Notes: generated from the sequence alone by a model not told the origin. 64,000 bases of DNA from Tenrec ecaudatus (GCF_050624435.1 NC_134539.1:44796001-44860000), one strand, 5' to 3'. Counted from the stretch's first letter, positions 33,830 through 44,810 are shown. Numbers and translations: made by a program.

Positions 33830-34500
33830 GGCTTGAGGGCTGCGACGGGCTGCGTTGGCGACCCGGGGCCCGGGCGGTCCTGCGCGCGGCCGTCCGGCGG
33901 GGGGCACTGCAGACCGCGCCGCCGCCTCCACCTCGGGCCAGAGGGGCCCCCACCCGCACCCAGGGCTCCTGCGAGCGAACCGTCCTCCCCGCGGGCCAGC
34001 ACCGCCCAAGCGCTGCCCAGACCCGCGGGCGCGTGGGCTGCAGGGGCTCGGGCAGGGGCGGGGGGGGGGTGGGGGCGGCTGTCCCTGTGGGTGGCCCGCG
34101 TCCCGCGGCGCACACGCTTGCACTCACGCCTCTGCTTCGGCCGGGACAGGGTCCTCCAGGGTGGGGGGCGCGCCTGCCAGCCCCGGGGGCCAGTCTGACG
34201 ATCCCACTGGTCTGGCTCGGGCCGCGCCCGAGAGACTGGACTCGGGGAGGATCCCTGTGCGTCTTTGAAAAGTCATTTCGCTGCCTCCCCCACCCCACCC
34301 GCGCCTCCTCCTGGCTTTGCTCCGGCCCCGAGGACAAATCCTGACTTTGAACCCCCAATTGGCCACGCGTGTTCTGCCACAGCCACACCCAGCAGGCGTT
34401 CTGGCCCAGAGAGGAGCAGCCACAAGGGCCCTGGGGGCTTCGCTGTCCCCTGGGAGGGGACCCCAGCGCGAACAGCCAGCCGGGTGAGGTCACACTTTTA
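33830..34500. promoter_or_regulatory. orphan CpG island without a recognised gene
   Basis: The DNA becomes abruptly CpG-dense (for example CTGCGCGCGGCCGTCCGGCG near 33880). It stays GC-rich to about 34.5 kb and is free of SINEs. Long chance ORFs run through both strands (up to 259 codons), but none looks like a known protein. It lies about 16 kb downstream of KLF4. It may be a promoter of a non-coding RNA, an enhancer-type CpG island or a GC-rich accident. Confidence 0.5.
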
Positions 34501-34579
34501 AAGTTACTCCCAGGCGAGGTAAGGGGCACCCACGGAACCCCGTCCCTTCTCTCCGCAGCCATTCCTAGTAGGCATTTGA

Positions 34580-36077
34580 GGTAGTCTAATGAGGCGAGGA
34601 TGAAGTTAAAATGGCCTTGAATTGGAAGTGCCCGCTTGGGATCCTTTCTTTAGAAAGGTTTTAGGAATCTATGGTCCTCTTGGAGTTCGGATGTCAGGAA
34701 TAATTCTGAGATGTTAATAGCTCATCATTAACTTGTTAAAAGTCTTTCAGCACCCCCCGCCCCCACCCCCATTGCAAGTTTCAAGAGAACAAGGAAAATA
34801 ATTTTCCTGAGCTCTGCAGTTGAAGGGACACATCACTGTTTTTTTTTTTTGCATTGGGTTATACATTAGCATACTGGTTGAATTGAATTTTCCGCTTTTG
34901 CTTTTTAATATCTTTTCAATTTACAACGAGTCTCTGGAATTTTTTTTAAAGGGGTGGGAGGGTCCAGGCTGTATATGCCACAGATGGAGGGGGGAAAGCT
35001 GCCCAGAACAGGCTGACATTTAAAAGAAAAAGCTAACCTCCCCGCACCCCAAACCCCCCACCCGTGTTAAAACGATGATATTAGGAAAAGAGTATAACGG
35101 CAGAAGTTACTGGATGAACATCTGTTCCTTCCAATGGGAGGTTTCTTTCCTGCCAAGAATTTGTGAATGTTATATAGGCAAAGGGGGTCTGTTTGGAGAA
35201 GGAGGAAGGCACTGGGCCAAAGTGGCCCTGGCCCCTGGCTGCTTTGAATGCAGGGACACTTGACTTCTGGCATTCAGAGGATGTTTCAGGCCACTGCCCA
35301 GGCAAAAGCCTCCCTCCGCCCTATAGGCCTGACAGTGAAGGAAAAAAAGGGAGAGGGGTGGGGGAAGCAAGGAAGCACCAGAGGTTAATTTAGACTAGAA
35401 CAGCACAGAAGAAGCTAAAATCAGGTTACCAGGTCAAAACTAGTGGGGCCTGACTTTCATGCCTGAAAATCCTAATCTTTTTTGGAGAAGGTGGGGCAAG
35501 GGACTGTTTATTACAGGGCTGAAAACTAACCAGCTCCATCAGTTTGTTTTGAAAACTCCTTTCATGTTCACGTGGGCCAAGTAGGTGGTTCATTCAGCAG
35601 GCTCACAGACCTCAGTCCATCTGGCCAGCTACAATTAATTGTCTTGGGCAGTTCAATTGAGTCTGAGGATTGGAACGCTTATCTTCTGAAGCTACCACGG
35701 AGCCCAGAAAAGCCATGCGGGTGATTGGGGGCACTCAGTAGATTAGCAGTGGGGGCCATAATGATTGTCTTTTGGTTCAAAGCAAGTTTACCTAAGCAGA
35801 CATCTAGAGTTCTCTTCTGCAATCAAAATCAGTCTTTACCTTGGAGAAGATAGAGATATATGTCCAGCAGAGGGGAGGTCAAATGTTGTTGTTGTTTTTA
35901 ATTTTTAAATTTGTTTGCACTTTGAAAGTGGACCAATTCAGGGTTTTGGTCCCGTAAGTGGAATAAAACTGACTCTTTTTCACTTGGGATTTCAGAGGAC
36001 ACAGGGAGGAGGGGGGGGGGGCGGGCCAGGGATCCAGTCCATTTAAATGACAAGAATCTAAAGAACTCCTGCTTGAG
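34580..36077. other. SINE-free unique stretch after the orphan CpG island
   Basis: About 1.5 kb with no AfroSINE, L1 or RTE piece, although the surrounding DNA carries one SINE every 300-600 bp. Composition is ordinary with several A/T runs. No ORF, splice pattern or repeat is convincing. Confidence 0.5.
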
Positions 36078-36206
36078 CAAACCAAACTGACCTCACTGCC
36101 ATTGACTCAGCGAAGCTATAGGACAGAGTAAAACTGCCCTTGTGGGTTTCCGAGACTGTGACTCTTCATAGGAAGACAAAGTCTCCCTTTCCTCCCGAGG
36201 AGCCAT
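36078..36206 (-). mobile_element. AfroSINE 3' half, reverse
   Basis: CCTCACTGCCATTGACTCAG, GGACAGAGTAAAACTGCCC and GTGACTCTTCATAGGAAG; the head is replaced by unrelated sequence. Confidence 0.7.
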
Positions 36207-36328
36207 GGACGTGAGTCGCCCAACATGCAACCTCTCCACCCCAAGACTCCTGTTGCTGTTTGATGGGGGGGGCACCTATGGGCGTGGTGCTTTCATTCAG
36301 CGAGCACATCTTTATTACGTGTCTACAA

Positions 36329-36445
36329 AGAGCCCCGGTGGGTTAGTGCTGGGTTGCTGGCAGTTCAAATCCCCCAGGTGCCCAGCAGGAGCAAGGTGGG
36401 GGCTTCTGCACCTGTAAGCATCACCCGGAGTGGGAATCCCCCCAT
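36329..36445 (+). mobile_element. AfroSINE head fragment
   Basis: AGAGCCCCGGTGGGTTAGTG, GGCAGTTCAAATCCCCC and GTGGGGGCTTCTGCACC. Confidence 0.6.
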
Positions 36446-36461
36446 GAAATGAGATGTGGCA

Positions 36462-36628
36462 AGTGAGGAACCCTAGGGGAGCTTCTAACCAAAAGGACTG
36501 CGGTGGGCACTCACCAGATATGACAGTGTGCGTCTGTAAAGATGTACAGCCTTGGCCGCCCTGTGGAGGAGTTCTGTCCTGTCCTATAGAGTCCTTGTGA
36601 TTCTGAATTGACTCCGTAGCAATGGCAG
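36462..36628 (+). mobile_element. AfroSINE, diverged
   Basis: AGGAACCCTAGGGGAGC, GTAAAGATGTACAGCCTTGG, CTGTCCTATAGAGTCCTTG and TTGACTCCGTAGCAATGG. Confidence 0.65.
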
Positions 36629-36962
36629 ATTTCCCCCCTCATTTTAGGAGGAGCCAGGCCACAGATAGATCCAGTGTATGTTAAATTTCAGGCCATAAAT
36701 GCCTGAAACTGAAGAAACAGTAGGGTATCGAAATAAAGTTCACCAGAGCAATGGGTGGGAGGGCCCATAGTATGGTCAGGGGAGTTGGCTCTGAGGAATT
36801 GACATTTAGATCTTCATTCAGTATAACATTGATGTATTTTGATCAAATTTGCTTATTAGATTCCCGTTCCCATCACAGTGAACTTCTCAGTGAAAATTCC
36901 TCAGAACAGAGGAGGGTGGAGGGATGGGGAGATGCCGATCCACAGACCAGCTTCTCCTCTCA

Positions 36963-37152
36963 CAAGGAGCCCTGGTGGTGCAGTGGTTAGGCCATGGGCT
37001 CTTAACCAAAGAGTTTGTGGTTCAAATCTACCAGTGGCTCCAAGGGAGAAAGGAGGGGCTGTGTGTCCCCAGGAATGCTTGCAGTTTTGGAAAGCCTTGG
37101 TAGGTTTGCTGTGAGTCAAAATCGATTTGATGGCAGTCAGTTTGAGTTTGGC
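36963..37152 (+). mobile_element. AfroSINE, full length, well preserved head
   Basis: CAAGGAGCCCTGGTGGTGCAG, TGGTTAGGCCATGGGC, GGTTCAAATCTACCAG (B-box-like) and GAGTCAAAATCGATTTGATGG. It is the clearest tRNA-like head in the window. Confidence 0.87.
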
Positions 37153-37157
37153 CTTTT

Positions 37158-37300
37158 ACTGCTCCCTAGTTTCCAAATTCAAGGCAGGCCACCTAAGCCC
37201 CTCATGCCTCAGCTTCTTTTCTTTAAATGAGAAGAATTGGGTCGTCTTGTGGGGATTACATGAGAAAAGGCATTGAAAATGCTGAGCATTGGGTGCAGGA
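37158..37300 (+). repeat. MIR remnant
   Basis: CCTCAGCTTCTTTTCTTTAAA, TGAGAAGAATTGGG, GGATTACATGAGAAAAGGC and AATGCTGAGCATTGGG. Confidence 0.6.
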
Positions 37301-37317
37301 TAGCATGGACGAAACAC

Positions 37318-37812
37318 ACAACATTCCTCTAGTTCTTAAATGCTACATGACCCAGTTCTACCTTACAAATCTGGCTAGACTGGAACATATACATTGGTAC
37401 AGATAAGAGCTCTCGACTCACAGAATCCAGGACAGATAAATCAGGAACAATAAAGGGAGTAGCAATATCATGAGTGTAGGGAGAAAGTGGAGGGAGAAGG
37501 GGAAGAAAGGGGGAACCTATCCCCATGATTGATTTATAACACCCCTCCCCCCAGGGGAACAAACAGCAGAAACGTGGGTGAAGGGAGACAGAGGACGGTG
37601 TAAGATATGAAAATAATGATTGATAATTTATCAAAGGTTCACGAGGATGGGAGAGGGAGGGAAAAAAGAGGCGCTGATCCCAAGGGCTCAAATAGAAAGA
37701 AAATGTTTTGAAAATGACGATGGCTACATATGTACAAATGTGCTTGATACAATTGATGTATGGGTTATTATAAGAGTGGTAAGAGCTCCAATAACAATGA
37801 TTTATTTTTAAA
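37318..37812 (+). mobile_element. L1 3' UTR fragment
   Basis: ACAAATCTGGCTAGACTGG, GTGTAAGATATGAAAATAATG, AGGGCTCAAATAGAAAGAAA and GAGCTCCAATAACAATGAT parallel the 3' part of the 31-33 kb element. Confidence 0.72.
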
Positions 37813-37870
37813 AAGTTTAAAAAGAAGAAAGAAAATGCTGACTATAGGGCAGGTATAGATTAAAATGAAG

Positions 37871-38018
37871 AAAAAAAACACCACAAAACAGATCCACTGC
37901 GATGGAGTCAATTCCAACTCAGAGGGACCTCACAGGAGAGGGCGAAACCGCCCCTGTGCCATTCCGAGATGGTAATTCTGCATATCAGAGAAGAAAGAAA
38001 GCCTCATGTTTCTCCCGA
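37871..38018 (-). mobile_element. AfroSINE 3' half, reverse
   Basis: AACAGATCCACTGCGATGGAG, CAATTCCAACTCAGAGG and AAGCCTCATGTTTCTCCCG. Confidence 0.7.
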
Positions 38019-38383
38019 GGCAAAGCATAGCCCTTAAGACATGTTAGCCCTCGTTTCCTATCGTCTCCCAGACTGCCTAATGCCCTCCACCTCAAGGCTG
38101 CCCCAATGCTCCATACTGAACAAAAGGACTCGTGTAAACCCCAACGCAGATGCTCTGACAGAGATAAGGGAGAAGAGGAACACAACACAACAAGCAAACA
38201 ACACAAACAAGCAAAGCCCATGTTTAGAAAATATCCAGTCATGACATTTTCTAGGCAAGACGCATTTCCCTCTTGCTTTTTCCTGAAACTGAATCATACC
38301 TACTTACTGAAAGCCTGCCCCCTGAGCACCTCTGAGGAGGTTAGGAGATCCCCTGGATCTTACTAAGCCAAGTCACTCTAAGA

Positions 38384-38573
38384 CACAGGTTCCCAAACTT
38401 GTTTGCCTTTTTCAGATAAAAATGACTTAGTGTCCCCTAGCAAGTAAAAATGTTTGCACGAGCCCATAATCCCAGATACAGTGTAGGTATGTGCTGTGGC
38501 AGGCCCCTGGATCTTTCCAGCAGCGCCGCCCCCGGGGGTGGGGGGTGGGTATCACCCATGGTGGGAAACACTG
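38384..38573. mobile_element. hAT-like MITE of a different family, with 8-bp target duplication
   Basis: This 190-bp element is bounded by identical CTCTAAGA octamers (38376-38383, 38574-38581). Its ends are imperfect inverted repeats (CACAGGTTCCCAAACT and CAGTGTTTCCCACCAT read inward). The interior has no coding capacity and includes a G-rich run near 38533-38548. End sequence and target size fit the hAT superfamily; I cannot name the family. Confidence 0.65.
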
Positions 38574-39140
38574 CTCTAAGATAGCTCACGCCGGCAGAAG
38601 ACGAGGTCTGGGGCAGCCTTAGACTGGAATAAAGGTCTGCAGAAGGCATAACTGTGAGTGACTTGGGGTCTTGGCTTCCTCATTTGTGCAAGGAGGATTT
38701 AGTGAAATGTTCCTTTGGAAGGCCTTCCGACTCTGAGGGCTTCGTTCTTTGAGTGCTATCTCCCAGATTCTGCCCCCTTGTTCTGAAGAGCCTCCCCTGC
38801 TCCTGGGATCTAAAATGGCTCTCTGAGTCATTTGTTCATGCCCAGTGGCATCTACCCAGATCTATTTTAGGCGGAGATCCCGTTTAGGAGAAAGGGGATT
38901 ATCTTTAGATATTGCTAGCATTGGGAGAATGTTGACAGGGTCCGGTAGATGGGCCAAGAAGAGGGAGCGTTGCCCGGGATACGGAGCTAAGAATATGGGC
39001 CTCGTACCCTGCCCTCAACCAACTCCCCCTCCTGCACCCTGGACTGAAGGGGCGCCAGCAAGTTGGCACCTTGCACAAAAGTTACTTTAGTGGGGTTAAC
39101 GCCAATGGGTCCAACTACACAATAGTCTTAAAAGACTACG

Positions 39141-39165
39141 TGTGTGTGTGTGTGTGTGTGTGTGT
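39141..39165. repeat. (TG)n microsatellite
   Basis: About 12 perfect TG units. Confidence 0.95.
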
Positions 39166-39229
39166 ATAAAATGCTTTGAAATTAGTGAATGAAAACCCCA
39201 GGGGAAAAAGGAGTGACTTGTTTACTCCT

Positions 39230-39366
39230 GATGTTTTTCAAGAATTCCCGAGGGGGGCCGCAGCAAAGCTCCCAAACCTACCCAGAAACACCTCAGAGAA
39301 AGGCCTGGAGGACCGCTTCCAAAGAGCACAGCCGCTGAAAGCGCTGTGGAGAGGAGTTCCCTTCTG
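39230..39366 (+). mobile_element. AfroSINE subtype B fragment
   Basis: CTACCCAGAAACACCTCAG and AAAGGCCTGGAGGACCGCTTC; the head is weak. Confidence 0.5.
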
Positions 39367-39367
39367 A

Positions 39368-39530
39368 CGGGCGTTGCCAGGCGTTGGGCTGCTAACTGCG
39401 AGGTTAGCAGTTCAAACTCAGCAGCTGCTCTAAGAGAGGCTCCCTGCTCCTGGAAAGATAAACAGGCGTGGAACCCTCAGAGGGGCCAGTTCTATCGTGT
39501 CCTATAAAGTCAACATGGCAGTGCATTGGG
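39368..39530 (+). mobile_element. AfroSINE
   Basis: GGGCTGCTAACTGCGAGGTTA, GCAGTTCAAACTCAGCAGC and CGTGTCCTATAAAGTCAACA. It follows subtype B directly. Confidence 0.7.
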
Positions 39531-39579
39531 TGGCGGGGGTGGGGCATGGGGAGGGGGTTTTGAAGCTGCTCGGCAGTGC

Positions 39580-39755
39580 AAAAGGAGGCCTGGTGGTGCA
39601 GCGGTTGTGCACTGGGCTGCAACCCACAAGGTCAGCAGTTGGAAACCAGCGGCCGCTCCTTGGGAAAAAGAAAGAGCTTTCTACTCCCGTGAAGAGATAC
39701 GGTCTCAGAAACTCAGCAGGGCAGTTCTACCACGGCACCGGATGATAGTGAGTTG
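39580..39755 (+). mobile_element. AfroSINE
   Basis: GGAGGCCTGGTGGTGCAGCG, CACAAGGTCAGCAGTTGG, GCTTTCTACTCCCGTGAAG and CAGGGCAGTTCTACC. Confidence 0.78.
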
Positions 39756-39759
39756 ATTC

Positions 39760-39957
39760 GTTAGTGGTAGTGCAATGGTTAATGTGCTCCGCTGCTAACG
39801 AAAGATGGTCGCTCGTTCACTCAGGGTTGCCTTCGAAGAAAGAGCTGGTGATCCAAAAACATCAGCCATTGGAAACCTGACTGAGCACACAGCGCTGCGT
39901 TGACACATACGAGACCAGAGACCATCATGAGTCAGAGTTGACTCAGCAGCTCTGGTG
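39760..39957 (+). mobile_element. AfroSINE subtype B
   Basis: GTGGTAGTGCAATGGTTAATG, CTCCGCTGCTAACGAAAG, GAAGAAAGAGCTGGTGATCC and CATCATGAGTCAGAGTTGAC. Four SINE pieces lie head to tail between 39.23 and 39.96 kb. Confidence 0.7.
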
Positions 39958-40135
39958 TGCGAGTCACATGGACCTTGGTGGAATGCGGTGTGGTTTAGAA
40001 AATGATAGCTTAGATTGCTTTCTCCATTGGAAAAAGGTCTGGGTTGGGGCATATAGCTGCATCTATATCAAAGGTGTAATAACCCTTGTTTAGAGAAACA
40101 GGGAAACACAAATATCCAATGGGCTAAGACGATGC

Positions 40136-40324
40136 CAAGAAAACGCACTGCCATCACGCTGATTCTGACTCCCAGTGACCCTACAGGGCAGGGCCGAAGG
40201 GCTCCCGGGTTTCTGAGGTTGTGAATCTGTGCAGGGGTAGATGGTCTCATCCTTCTTCCATGGAGAGACTGGTGGTTTCGAACCGCTGATCTTGTGGTGT
40301 AACCTGCTACACCACCAGAGCTCC
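40136..40324 (-). mobile_element. AfroSINE, reverse, full length
   Basis: CGCACTGCCATCACGCTGATT, ACTGGTGGTTTCGAACCGC and CTACACCACCAGAGCTCC. Confidence 0.82.
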
Positions 40325-40382
40325 TCAGGGAGAAATAAAGTTAGCATACTGACCAAGGAGGCATTTCAATGTAGCAGAAAGA

Positions 40383-40545
40383 ACCTGAGGACAGGAGAAG
40401 TAGACTTGGGGTCAACCACCATGTGACCTTGAGCAAGTCACTTGACACCTCTTGAGCTTGGTCTCCACTGTGAAAAGGGGGTCACAATAAACTGAGCTAC
40501 ATCGAGCAGAACGTTTGCCAGGCTGTGCATGTTCATTAAGTGTGA
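40383..40545 (+). repeat. MIR SINE remnant
   Basis: CATGTGACCTTGAGCAAGTC, ACTTGACACCTCTTGAGC and CACTGTGAAAAGGGGGTCAC. Confidence 0.7.
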
Positions 40546-40576
40546 CTTCTCATTTCTACTCCCTGGGCACCTCTCC

Positions 40577-40775
40577 AGGGCCCTGGTGGTGGTAGGGCTG
40601 CTAACTGCAGCGTCAGCAGCTTGCCACCCCCCACCTGCTGCTCCTCAGGAGAAAGACAGGTGGACCTCATAGAACCTTTGGACCTCATAGAACGTGACAG
40701 TCTCAGGAATCCATCACGCAGGGCTACCATGTCCTGTAGGATCACTAAGAGTTGGCATGGACTTGGTCGTGAACT
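40577..40775 (+). mobile_element. AfroSINE with 19-20 bp internal duplication
   Basis: GGGCCCTGGTGGTGGTAGGG, GGGCTGCTAACTGCAGCGTC, GAGAAAGACAGGTGGACC. The block GGACCTCATAGAAC occurs twice, at 40662 and 40680. Confidence 0.7.
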
Positions 40776-40969
40776 TGGGGATTTGATCTACCTCTACATC
40801 ACCCAAGCCCAGCGGCCTCAGCACCTTCATCCCACGCACCAGAAAGGTTTTCTTGTGGTGAGTGACAAAGATGAAGATGGAGAAACTGAAGAGTTAAAAA
40901 GAAAACAAATAAATAAACAGGGCTTGAAACCCACAATCTGAGCCACTCTCTCCTCTCTCTCGCCGTTTT

Positions 40970-41100
40970 AAAAATCATTTTATTAGGGGCTCATGCAACT
41001 TATCACAATCCATACATACATCAGTTATGTGAAGCTCATCTGTACATTCATTGCCCTCATCATTCTCAAAATATTTGCTCTCCACTTAAGCCGTTCCTCA
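40970..41100 (-). mobile_element. L1 3' end, short, reverse orientation
   Basis: TTTTAAAAATCATTTTATTAG, CAATCCATACATACATCAG and GCCCTCATCATTCTCAAAAT match the terminal 130 bp of the L1s at 9 and 14 kb. Confidence 0.72.
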
Positions 41101-41310
41101 CAGTTTCTATTCCAGGTTTTATGTTGTCAATATTGGGAACCTTGTCAACGCAAATGTTGGTTACAAACTGTGTACCAAAGGACAGATAGTTCAACATCTT
41201 CTATAGCTGAGAGTATTGTTATCACAAGCCCAAAGAGTTTCCCCTCCTGCCCCCACCCCAAACCTTTATTTGTAAAGGAAGACATTTGACTCAAAAACAA
41301 AACAACAACA

Positions 41311-41514
41311 ACAAAAATGAACAACCCTCAACTCACTGCCCTGGAGTCATTTCTGAGTCATAGCCATCCCATAGGACAGGGAAGAACTGCCCCCTTGGCC
41401 ATCTGAGAGTATAAATCTTTACAGGAGTAGAAACCCCCACCTTCCTCCTACGGAGCTGCTGGTGGGCTTGAACTGCAGCCCATTGTGTAACCCACTGCAC
41501 TACTAGGATCCCTG
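41311..41514 (-). mobile_element. AfroSINE, reverse, full length
   Basis: CTCAACTCACTGCCCTGGAG, GGACAGGGAAGAACTGCCC, CTTTACAGGAGTAGAAACC and CACTGCACTACTAGGATCC. Confidence 0.8.
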
Positions 41515-42269
41515 GCATTTGAGAGAAGCATTCAAATATATCCTGATGGACTCCGAGGATTTTCTTTGCCTTTCCTTCTGCAAAGCGACCATGTGAGCAG
41601 ACTTCTGTGGCACTTTTCTGCAAAGTGCCCTGCGCGCCTAGTGGAGAAACTACTTGAAAATCACCGCTGTCTACCTAGAGGTTCTCTGCTGGCCACCGAC
41701 TTGGTGCCAAGACTGTCCCAGTCTTGCTGCAGCTTGGTGGACTGGGTTCACAGAGAAAGCCTTAATCGGTGCAAACATTGGGCCAAACTGTTTTTTGTCC
41801 CCAAACATTTGTAGCATCCAGCATCAATTGCCTCTCAGGACAAGAGAAGACAATGGAGCACTCTAAACCTGGGAGAAGTTACCTGTTTCCAAATGCAAAT
41901 GGAGACCCAAACATGACACAATAGAGAGCTTCTAATCCTTTTTACAGAGACACCAATTGCAAATCAGACTCCAGGGCCAGGGTAGCTTTGCCTAACAAAG
42001 TCTTTCATGCAAAGAGCCCCTTGGGGCAAAGCCACCTCTGTTGCTACAGCTCTGCCCCCAACAACAAAGTCACAGCTGTTGGGTCCCTGATCTGGATCCC
42101 TCAGCTCCATCCATGCTAACCCAGAGCCACGTCTTTGGGGTTGAAGTTCCAGTCTGACCAAATTATGAATTCCAACAGAAGCTCATGGCATTTGGGTGCA
42201 TAGGCTGGGACTTTCACACTGAACCCAAAGAAAACATTTTGACATGCCTTCACATGCACCTCCACCACT
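41515..42269. other. unassigned sequence next to the RTE fragment
   Basis: No recognised repeat or ORF; it may be diverged upstream RTE sequence. Confidence 0.35.
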
Positions 42270-43240
42270 GGTCTGTCAGTTGTTTTAATTCACCATGCAA
42301 AGGCATTTGACTGGGTCAATCATAACAGAGTTAATAAGACTGGGAAAAAAAGGGAATTCCAGAGCATTGAATTGTACTCATGCAGAAGGTGCACATGAAC
42401 CAAGACAGTCATGTGAACAGAGTAGATACACAGGGCAGTTTCAGATCAGGAAACCTGTGTGTCTGGGTTGTACTCTTACCTCGTATTCCATCTGTATCCT
42501 GAGCAGCTGATCCAAGAAACTGTGCTACATGAAGAAGAATGGGGCATGGGGATTGGAGGAGGACTCATGAATAACCCCAGAGAAGTCGATTACACAACCT
42601 TGCTTGCACTTTCCGCCCTTCCTGATGAAGAGAAAAGACTACAGCCTTCAGTGTGGATTGCCCTTCAACATAAAACAAAAATCCTCACCACTGGACCAAT
42701 GAGCGCATTGTGATCAACAGAGGAAATATTGAAGTTAAGGATTTCACTTTACGTGGGTCCATGACCAATGCCCAGGGACTCAGCAGCCAAGAAATCCAGT
42801 GTGTATTGCATTGGGCAGATCTGCCAAAGACATCTTTGAAGTGTTAAAAAGTAATGACGTTTCTCTTGGGGTGCTCCTGACTCAAGCCATGATACTTTCA
42901 ATAGCCTCATATAAATGTGACAGCTGGGAAGACCAGAGGCCAATGGGTGTATTTGCGTTATGATGTTGGTGATGAAAATGTGGATTGCCAGCAGACAAAC
43001 AAATGTGTCTTGGAAGAACATCCAAAATGCTCCTTAGAAGGGCCAATGGCAAGACATACTTGGGATGTATTTCCATGAGGGACCAGTTCCTGGCCAGGAC
43101 ATCATGTAGAGGGTGCTGACAATGAGAACCCTCAGTGAGACGGAAGGCAGTGGCTGCAGCAGGGGACTCCAACCGAGCAATCATTGTTTCATGTTGTTGG
43201 ACACTGTGTCACTGCGATTGGGAGTGAAATGAATAGCACC
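42270..43240 (+). pseudogene. RTE/Bov-B-like LINE reverse-transcriptase fragment and 3' region
   Basis: One frame reads FQIRKPVCLGCTLTSYSICI, corresponding to the RTE motif with FQIGKGVRQGC. The downstream DNA ACAAAAATCCTCACCACTGG pairs with the equivalent region of the reverse copy at 4.8 kb. Several frameshifts and stops split it. It is the longest RTE piece in the window (about 970 bp). Confidence 0.72.
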
Positions 43241-43578
43241 AGCCAACCACGACATGCACCTGGTCAGCAAGTTGGATGTGTCAAAAATAATGAGCAATCA
43301 AGGACACTAGAGAAAACTGATATATGTAGTTGCAGTTAATACAGTTCTGTTTCACAAAGAACTATCTGATTACGTTTCCAAGAGAGGTAACCATTTCGGT
43401 TGGGCTGTAGTTCATTTAACTTAGTCTTTATCTTACTTAGGGAACAATTATTAAGAAAATGACCAGTAGACCTGCTTATTTACATAGCCCTGTTCGTCTT
43501 TGAGTCCTCTGGCCCTTGTGCAGTAAGTGTTAAGGACGAGTCTTGAGTAGAGTGCATGAATCGGAAGGCTGGATTTAA

Positions 43579-43603
43579 TTGTGTGTGTGTGTGTGCGTGT
43601 GTG
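43579..43603. repeat. (GT)n microsatellite, one interruption
   Basis: GT repeat broken by a single GC step. Confidence 0.9.
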
Positions 43604-43689
43604 TTCAGGGTAGCGTTCCTTTGATCTTTAAAAAGAGGACACATGAGTGGGTGAATTGTACTAGGCCTGACTGGATGGCAACACGGCTC

Positions 43690-43880
43690 CATAGAAGCAC
43701 AAAACACTATTTGGATTATGAGTTGGGCTACTGACCTCAAGGTCAGCAATTCACAACCACCAGCTGCTCCGCAGGAGAAAAAACGAAGCCTTCTGCGCTC
43801 ATGAAGATGTACAGCCTCCAAAACACAAAGGGTCACCATGAATCAGCCTGGGCTCCACAGCGGTGAGGTTTTGTTTTGTG
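43690..43880 (+). mobile_element. AfroSINE
   Basis: TTATGAGTTGGGCTACTGACC, CAAGGTCAGCAATTCAC, CCACCAGCTGCTCCGC and GGGTCACCATGAATCAGCC. Confidence 0.75.
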
Positions 43881-44392
43881 TTGAGCATGCTTCCTTGCAT
43901 TTGGAGCTGTCCTTTGAGAAGCGTCCTTTTTGCCTGGCGCTTGAAAACATCCTAACTCACTCTGACCTTTCCTTGGGTTGTCAGGGTGGAATAGCCATCT
44001 GTTAGCCCATGAAGTCGGATCTAGGAACGGGTCGGTGTGCCGATCCCATCGTGGTTTGATCTTGGGCCTCAGTGTCCACCTTGAAAAACACATTTCACAT
44101 GCTCACAACTTACCCCTGAAAGCCATTCCTCAGCGAGACAGATAGATAGTCCCTCAAAGGTAGGGGTTATTTCTCAAGCGTACCGTTCCACCTCACGCCT
44201 AAAAGTATAGCTCAAAGGAAACAATCCCACACACTGTTTTCTAGAATCACTTCATTTAGGCATTTCCTGAAGTCAAAAAAGTACTGTCAGCCAAGAAACA
44301 AGGACAAGGTGAATGGCTTCCCAAGCACTGAGAGATGATCCTTCGCCATCTGGGCTGACTCACCCACCCCGAGGCACGAAGCGGCACGTTAG

Positions 44393-44810
44393 GTCGGGTT
44401 GTCTAGAGATACAATTCCAGCAACTCATACATGTTTAAGAAAGAGCTTGATAGCAAAATTTAATTTTATTTCAAGAGGGAATCCCAGCTCAGTCCAACTC
44501 CGATCCATAAGTCTGATGCTCACTGGGACCCTCCTCAGACTCACATCGCTATAGGCTGAGGCTGCAGAAACGTGATGACGCGGAAGCAGGGAGATCCCAG
44601 GCTGGTGGGTGGAGCGTTGTGTGGATCCAAAGTTGGTGGAAAAATGGCAGGAAGCCACCAGCTCCCAGGGTGGCTCCTAGGGTCAGTAACCCATAAAGAG
44701 CTGGCCCTGGCTGCAGACAGAGTCCCAGCAGGCAGCAAGGCAAGGGGGCAAGAGAGAGGGGGAAGGGGTCCTAGTGTGTCTCTTATACAAAGGCCACACC
44801 TCCCAGAAGG
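44393..44810. repeat. dispersed repeat family X, copy 2
   Basis: TCGGGTTGTCTAGAGATACAA, GAAAGAGCTTGATAGC, AGATCCCAGGCTGGTGGGTG and CCAGCTCCCAGGGTGG parallel copy 1. The copies differ by many substitutions and small indels, so the family is not very recent. Confidence 0.5.

Noticed and set aside
33783-34562. 259-codon minus-strand ORF in the orphan CpG island
   Set aside because: Pro/Arg/Gly-rich, with overlapping long frames on both strands; no recognisable domain or splice-supported structure.
36963-37060. tRNA-like A/B boxes in a SINE head as a real tRNA gene
   Set aside because: The head is followed by an AfroSINE body and tail and has no plausible cloverleaf; it is a SINE promoter remnant.
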